Below, piece after piece: positions 7,031-9,714 of a stretch of DNA of 9,714 bases. The DNA comes from Bacteroidota bacterium (GTDB lineage Bacteria; Bacteroidota; Bacteroidia; Flavobacteriales; Flavobacteriaceae). The translations under genes were made by a program, and so were the position numbers. Within the stretch, counting starts at the first letter, position 1. Every line of letters begins with the position of its first letter. The notes beneath the pieces are model-generated. The model was not told the origin of the DNA and ran no database searches. It saw only the letters and a list, made by a program, of their open reading frames with translations. Where the stretch lies: contig JAEZGB010000001.1 in NCBI GenBank assembly GCA_023437485.1, positions 1 to 9,714 of the forward strand. Reading direction: 5' to 3'.

Positions 7031-8160
7031 GAAAAGATATTTTTGGCCAGTTCTTCCAAAACAGCGGTTATTTGCGCTGATGTATTATAAGAATGGATGC
7101 AAAACCGCAATCGCTCCTGTCCCTGCGGAACCGTGGGCGAAAGGATGGCGCGGACGTCAAATCCCTGCTCTCGCAGATTTTCCGCGATGCTGCGGACCGT
7201 TTCATTGCCCGGTATTATCACTGATGCAATGGCTGACTTTCCCCCCACGAACATCGGCGAGAGGCTAAGACGGCTCTGTTCCCGGGAGAAATGCAGGATG
7301 TTGTCGCGCAGCATTTCAAGTTGGGATGATGCACCCATCAGGTGGGTATACGCCGCGATGATTGTAGCCACGCTGTGCGGCGGAAGCGCAGTGGTGTAAA
7401 TTAAACTTCTTGCGAAGTTGATGAGATAATCGCGCAGGACTTGCGGCCCGAGCACGGCGGCTCCGTGACAGCCCATCGCCTTGCCAAAAGTGACCACCCG
7501 TGCAAAAACGCGCTGCTCCAACCCAAATTCCTGAACCAGCCCCTCACCGTGTTTTCCAAAAACACCCAAGGCATGCGCCTCGTCAACAATCAGGAACGCG
7601 CCGTGTTTCCCGCAAATTTCTACAAGCCGGGTAAGTGGCGGTGAATCGCCGTCCATTGAAAAGACCGATTCGGTGACCACAAAAAGGGTTTGTCCTGAAT
7701 GAGCCCCGAGCAATCGCTCCAAATTATCCAGATCATTGTGCGCAAACTTGAAAGCTTTTGCCTGGGACAACCGCAGCCCGTCGCGTATTGAAGCGTGGCA
7801 ATATTCGTCAAAAAGAACGATGTCGCCACGTTGCGGTACCGACGAAAAAATCCCGAGATTGGCGTCATAGCCTGAATTGAAGATCAATGCCGAGGGCGCG
7901 TTGTGGAATGCGGCGATCATTTGCTCGGCCTCGCCGTAGAGTTGGTGATTGCCCGAGATGAGCCGCGAACCCGTAGATCCATTTTTGGGTGCGGTTAGAT
8001 AGGTTTGGGCACGATCCGAAATTTCCTGGCAAGTGGCAAATCCAAGGTAATCGTTTGATGAAAAATCGACAAGCCCGGGGGGCTCAGTAAGTTTTCGCAA
8101 GGCGTGTTGGCCGATGCGCGCCTCGAGTTTTGCACCAAGGCCTTTGGGAAATTCAGGCAT
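7027..8160 (-). CDS. bioF: 8-amino-7-oxononanoate synthase (KAPA synthase)
   Basis: BioF condenses a pimeloyl thioester with L-alanine, releasing CO2, to give KAPA, the first committed step of biotin ring assembly. It belongs to the PLP-dependent alpha-oxoamine synthases, with 377 residues (usual 380-390). Motifs: FSSNDYLGF (33-41), NGSTGSRLISGNH (60-72), SGYDANLG (96-103), DEYCHAS (118-124), ESVFSMDGD (164-172), DEAHALGVFG (193-202) with Asp193 and His196 at the cofactor, TFGKAMGCHGAA with Schiff-base Lys227, and SPTVPQGQERLR (341-352). KBL and serine palmitoyltransferase are relatives, but the biotin genes nearby favour BioF. The start codon follows a strong Shine-Dalgarno, unusual for this phylum. 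A possible 53-codon ORF overlaps the start by eight bases, and the stop overlaps the DUF2007 start. The bioDA unit lies on the same strand but beyond the AI-2E gene. Confidence 0.93.
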   Translation of the reverse strand: MPEFPKGLGAKLEARIGQHALRKLTEPPGLVDFSSNDYLGFATCQEISDRAQTYLTAPKNGSTGSRLISGNHQLYGEAEQMIAAFHNAPSALIFNSGYDANLGIFSSVPQRGDIVLFDEYCHASIRDGLRLSQAKAFKFAHNDLDNLERLLGAHSGQTLFVVTESVFSMDGDSPPLTRLVEICGKHGAFLIVDEAHALGVFGKHGEGLVQEFGLEQRVFARVVTFGKAMGCHGAAVLGPQVLRDYLINFARSLIYTTALPPHSVATIIAAYTHLMGASSQLEMLRDNILHFSREQSRLSLSPMFVGGKSAIASVIIPGNETVRSIAENLREQGFDVRAILSPTVPQGQERLRFCIHSYNTSAQITAVLEELAKNIFS

Positions 8161-8314
8161 CGGAGAACCTCCTTTCGATCCATAATTTTTGGCCGCGCTC
8201 GGTAGAATCAGGAATGTTCAGTTTGAGCTTTTGGGCCCTGTCCTCATCTTTACTTACCGAAGAAAGCGGGTGTCCTCCGTGGCGGATGCTGAGTTGGTCT
8301 ACGCTATGGTCCAT
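8153..8314 (-). CDS. Possible small ORF (53 codons) overlapping the bioF start
   Basis: The - strand carries an ATG-initiated frame of 53 codons that begins MDHSVDQLSIRHGG and ends WIERRFSDA. Its stop TGA lies eight bases inside bioF, forming ATGCCTGA with the bioF start. The predicted peptide is highly charged, has no cysteine and no membrane segment, and I recognise no family. By hand count 31 of 53 third codon positions are G or C, which neither proves nor excludes coding. A TAnnTTTG box ends only three bases before the ATG, so it could be read from a leaderless message. It may be a real small protein, a leader ORF that couples ribosomes to bioF, or only the 5' untranslated region of bioF. 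The opposite strand also has open frames here. Confidence 0.35.
   Translation of the reverse strand: MDHSVDQLSIRHGGHPLSSVSKDEDRAQKLKLNIPDSTERGQKLWIERRFSDA
8168..8175 (-). promoter_or_regulatory. bioF: Strong Shine-Dalgarno for bioF
   Basis: The - strand reads AAAGGAGG, followed by a seven-base spacer TTCTCCG and the bioF ATG. This is a near-perfect match to the anti-Shine-Dalgarno with ideal spacing. It decides the bioF start. Genes in Bacteroidota seldom carry such sites, and none of the other starts in the window has one as clear. The site lies within the possible small ORF that overlaps bioF. Confidence 0.7.
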
Positions 8315-8317
8315 AGG

Positions 8318-8325
8318 CAAATGTA
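8318..8325 (-). promoter_or_regulatory. Candidate -7 promoter box upstream of bioF
   Basis: The - strand reads TACATTTG, matching TAnnTTTG exactly. The nearest upstream TTG triplets are 9 and 28 bases away, not the expected 19-21, so the -33 part is poor. If used, transcription would begin close to the ATG of the possible small ORF and give bioF a leader of about 150 bases. No other TAnnTTTG match was seen between this point and bioF. Confidence 0.4.
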
Positions 8326-8400
8326 TGCTTTTTGCAAAAAAGTGCTTTCGAATCAATTATGCAATATCATCCCAACCGGATAAAACGCAATTTTATATAT

Positions 8401-8421
8401 ATTGCCCAAAATTTGGCCAAT
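8401..8421. repeat. Inverted repeat across the DUF3667 start codon
   Basis: ATTGCCCAAA (8401-8410) and TTTGGCCAAT (8412-8421) form a 10-bp inverted repeat with one mismatch around a central A. The right arm ends in the first two bases of the ATG at 8420. It could be an operator for a dimeric regulator of the DUF3667 gene or a hairpin that hides its start. An AT-rich stretch (TTTTATATATATTG) lies just upstream. No known regulator motif was recognised. Confidence 0.4.
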
Positions 8422-9208
8422 GGAATTGCTTTGTCTGAATTGCGCGAACCCGCTGCATGAAAGTTTTAGATTTTGCCCGCAGTGCAGCCAGAAGACCACG
8501 CGCCATAGATTATCCATCCACGATATTGCACATGACGCAATCCATTATTTTACACACGCCGACAGAGGATTGTTTTCACTTATTCGGGACCTTACCACAA
8601 ACACCGGGAAAGTCGCCAGGGAATACGTCGGCGGGATGCGCAAGAAGCATTTTCCGCCGCTCAACTTTTACCTCATAGTAGGATTTCTGGTGCTGCTTGC
8701 TTATAATATGCAGGAAATTCCGCCAGAATTAAGGAATATGGCCGAAACGAAAGTCGAAAATCCGGATAATCTGCAGCTGACCTACAAAGTACGGCAGGCT
8801 AAGGCCGCGCTTTTCATGGCGCAAAAGTCGGATATGCTGATGATCCTTGCACTACCGATCACTACTTTGGCTTTTTGGCTTTTTTACAGGCGTTCCAAAT
8901 ACAATTTTATCGAGCATATGGTGGCCTGTATGTACATGGCAGGATTTTCAATGCTTGTATATGCTGCAATCATTCTCCCGACGGCACATTTGTTTGATTT
9001 TCCGGATTATGTGACCTCAATATTGCATTTTGGTTTTCAGCTGGCCTACGCGACGGTATTCTATTACCGATTCATGGAAAGTACAAAATTGCGACATGCG
9101 GCACGGGCCTTTTTTGCTACGCTGTTTGGCGCATTTTTATGGATCGCCTTCATTGTGTCCATCACCCAGATCTATGTTTCCACCGAGTTTTGGGGTTTGC
9201 TGGGATAA
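8420..9208 (+). CDS. DUF3667 zinc-ribbon membrane protein
   Basis: From the ATG at 8420 the protein has 262 residues. An in-frame TTG at 8402 would add six residues, but the ATG places the zinc ribbon directly at the N terminus, as is usual in this family. The ribbon is CLNC (Cys5, Cys8) and CPQC (Cys19, Cys22). A soluble linker follows with the family-like stretch HADRGLFSLIRDLTTNTGKVAREYVGG (46-72) and HFPPLNFYLIVG. Membrane segments lie at about 82-96, 138-156, 167-188, 203-217 and 230-252, with a loop of about 40 residues between the first two. The function of DUF3667 is unknown; it is widespread in Bacteroidota. The gene stands alone, divergent from bioF and closed by its own terminator, so it appears independent of the biotin genes. 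Confidence 0.85.
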   Translation: MELLCLNCANPLHESFRFCPQCSQKTTRHRLSIHDIAHDAIHYFTHADRGLFSLIRDLTTNTGKVAREYVGGMRKKHFPPLNFYLIVGFLVLLAYNMQEIPPELRNMAETKVENPDNLQLTYKVRQAKAALFMAQKSDMLMILALPITTLAFWLFYRRSKYNFIEHMVACMYMAGFSMLVYAAIILPTAHLFDFPDYVTSILHFGFQLAYATVFYYRFMESTKLRHAARAFFATLFGAFLWIAFIVSITQIYVSTEFWGLLG

Positions 9209-9238
9209 TTGCGGATGGCGTCAGGCTCGAAGGGTACC

Positions 9239-9270
9239 AAAAAAAAGCCCGGATACACCGGGCTTTTTTT
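9239..9270. terminator. Bidirectional Rho-independent terminator between DUF3667 and atpC
   Basis: A perfect stem GCCCGG (9247-9252) and CCGGGC (9258-9263) encloses the loop ATACA. Seven T follow on the + strand and eight A precede it, so the stem can extend through A-T pairs and both strands have a U tract. It ends the DUF3667 transcript in one direction and the atpDC transcript in the other, 14 bases after the atpC stop. Confidence 0.92.
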
Positions 9271-9284
9271 CTTATATTATCCAA

Positions 9285-9566
9285 TCAGTCTACCAATACG
9301 ATGACCTTATTGTGGTTCATCTCTATGGTTCCCGATGATATTGGCAATGTATAGGTTTTATCATCAACCTTGCTGAATTTGTGCGCAGCTTCCTTGCTAA
9401 AGTTAAAACCCATGGCCGTAATCTTTATTTCACCCTCACCCAATATGGAAACAATTGGCGCGTGGTTGTCCAGTAGCTGAAAACTTCCGTCAATGCCCGG
9501 CAAAGTTACCGACGTAACATCGCCTTTGAACAAGGTGGCCTCGGGGGATACGATTTCTAGAACCAT
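9285..9566 (-). CDS. atpC: F1F0 ATP synthase epsilon subunit, short form
   Basis: The epsilon subunit sits on the central stalk of the F1 motor and links gamma rotation to the c-ring. The protein has 93 residues: only the N-terminal beta-sandwich, with VSPEATLFKGDVTSVTLPGIDGSFQLLDNHAPIVSILGEGEIKI visible as separate family blocks (PGIDGSFQLLDNHAPIVS at residues 23-40). The two C-terminal helices of the E. coli protein (about 139 residues), which inhibit ATP hydrolysis, are absent. The ORF ends cleanly before a terminator, so this is the natural short form seen in Bacteroidota and not a truncation. It follows atpD after 66 bases and should be co-transcribed with it. Confidence 0.95.
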   Translation of the reverse strand: MVLEIVSPEATLFKGDVTSVTLPGIDGSFQLLDNHAPIVSILGEGEIKITAMGFNFSKEAAHKFSKVDDKTYTLPISSGTIEMNHNKVIVLVD

Positions 9567-9572
9567 AAAATC

Positions 9573-9605
9573 AATTAATAATTAATAGTTAATAATTAAT
9601 AATTT
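9573..9605. repeat. 7-bp tandem repeat between atpD and atpC
   Basis: Four units of AATTAAT (the third reads AGTTAAT) and a partial fifth lie in phase at 9573, 9580, 9587, 9594 and 9601. The unit is nearly self-complementary, so the transcript can fold on itself in several registers. A further ATTAATTA overlaps the atpD stop. It lies in the untranslated gap upstream of atpC and may vary in copy number between strains. Confidence 0.75.
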
Positions 9606-9632
9606 GGGAAGCAAGAGCTACCTGACTATTAA

Positions 9633-9714
9633 TTAGGCTTCCGCGAGCATTTTTTGTCCGGCTTCGATTGCGTCCTCGATGGTTCCCTTAAGGTTGAACG
9701 CTGCCTCCGGAAGG
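9633..9714 (-). CDS. atpD: F1F0 ATP synthase beta subunit, C-terminal end (5' partial)
   Basis: The last 26 codons are visible, reading LPEAAFNLKGTIEDAIEAG then QKMLAEA and TAA. This is the standard C-terminal helix of the F1 beta subunit, the catalytic ATPase subunit. The remainder lies beyond the window edge. The order atpD-atpC with no gamma or alpha gene nearby on the left agrees with the Bacteroidota arrangement, where atpDC can stand apart from the other ATP synthase genes. Confidence 0.93.
   Translation of the reverse strand, partial: LPEAAFNLKGTIEDAIEAGQKMLAEA

Noticed and set aside
8130..8438. A 102-codon + strand ORF upstream of DUF3667
   Set aside because: It overlaps the bioF start and the DUF3667 start in another frame, and its translation is low in any family-like pattern. 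The opposite-strand small ORF is at least positioned with a promoter box and bioF coupling.
9285..9566. atpC as a truncated pseudogene
   Set aside because: The N-terminal domain is complete and the stop is followed by a normal terminator. Short epsilon subunits are usual in Bacteroidota.
1..9714. Mobile element, defence system, CRISPR array, tRNA or rRNA
   Set aside because: No transposase, integrase, spacer-repeat pattern, target-site duplication or RNA gene fold was seen on either strand.

Overview
The window comes from a member of the Bacteroidota, most likely a Flavobacteriaceae-type bacterium with fairly high GC. Four things point there. The left end is the C-terminal part of a secreted protein with a type IX secretion (T9SS) sorting domain. 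Promoter-like boxes fit the Bacteroidota -7 consensus TAnnTTTG. The right end has a short F1 epsilon gene directly after atpD. DUF3667 and DUF2007 proteins are also common in this phylum. No tRNA, rRNA, CRISPR array, transposase or phage gene was seen.

Layout, left to right: (1) the 3' part of a large T9SS-exported surface protein on the + strand, ending at a hairpin terminator; (2) on the - strand, a four-gene unit transcribed right to left: bioD, bioA, a SET-domain methyltransferase-like gene and a FabB/FabF-like ketoacyl synthase gene, which ends inside the same terminator; (3) a + strand AI-2E-family membrane protein, divergent from bioD; (4) on the - strand, bioF followed by a DUF2007/zinc-ribbon gene whose stop overlaps the AI-2E stop, with a possible 53-codon ORF before bioF; (5) a + strand DUF3667 zinc-ribbon membrane protein, closed by a strong bidirectional terminator; (6) on the - strand, atpC and the 3' end of atpD.

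The core of the window is biotin synthesis. BioF makes KAPA from pimeloyl-thioester and alanine, BioA converts KAPA to DAPA, and BioD closes the ureido ring to give dethiobiotin. BioB and every known pimelate-forming enzyme (BioC/BioH/BioG, BioI, BioW, BioZ) are absent from the window. A complete Cys-His-His ketoacyl synthase and a SET-domain protein are instead packed tightly behind bioDA. They are candidates for a role in making or controlling the pimeloyl precursor. That is inferred from gene order and is not shown by sequence.

Points for a second look: the KS/SET pair; a near-perfect Shine-Dalgarno at bioF in a phylum that rarely uses one; the overlapping small ORF before bioF; the AI-2E gene splitting the bio genes with overlapping convergent stops; a 7-bp tandem repeat between atpD and atpC; and an inverted repeat at the start of the DUF3667 gene.
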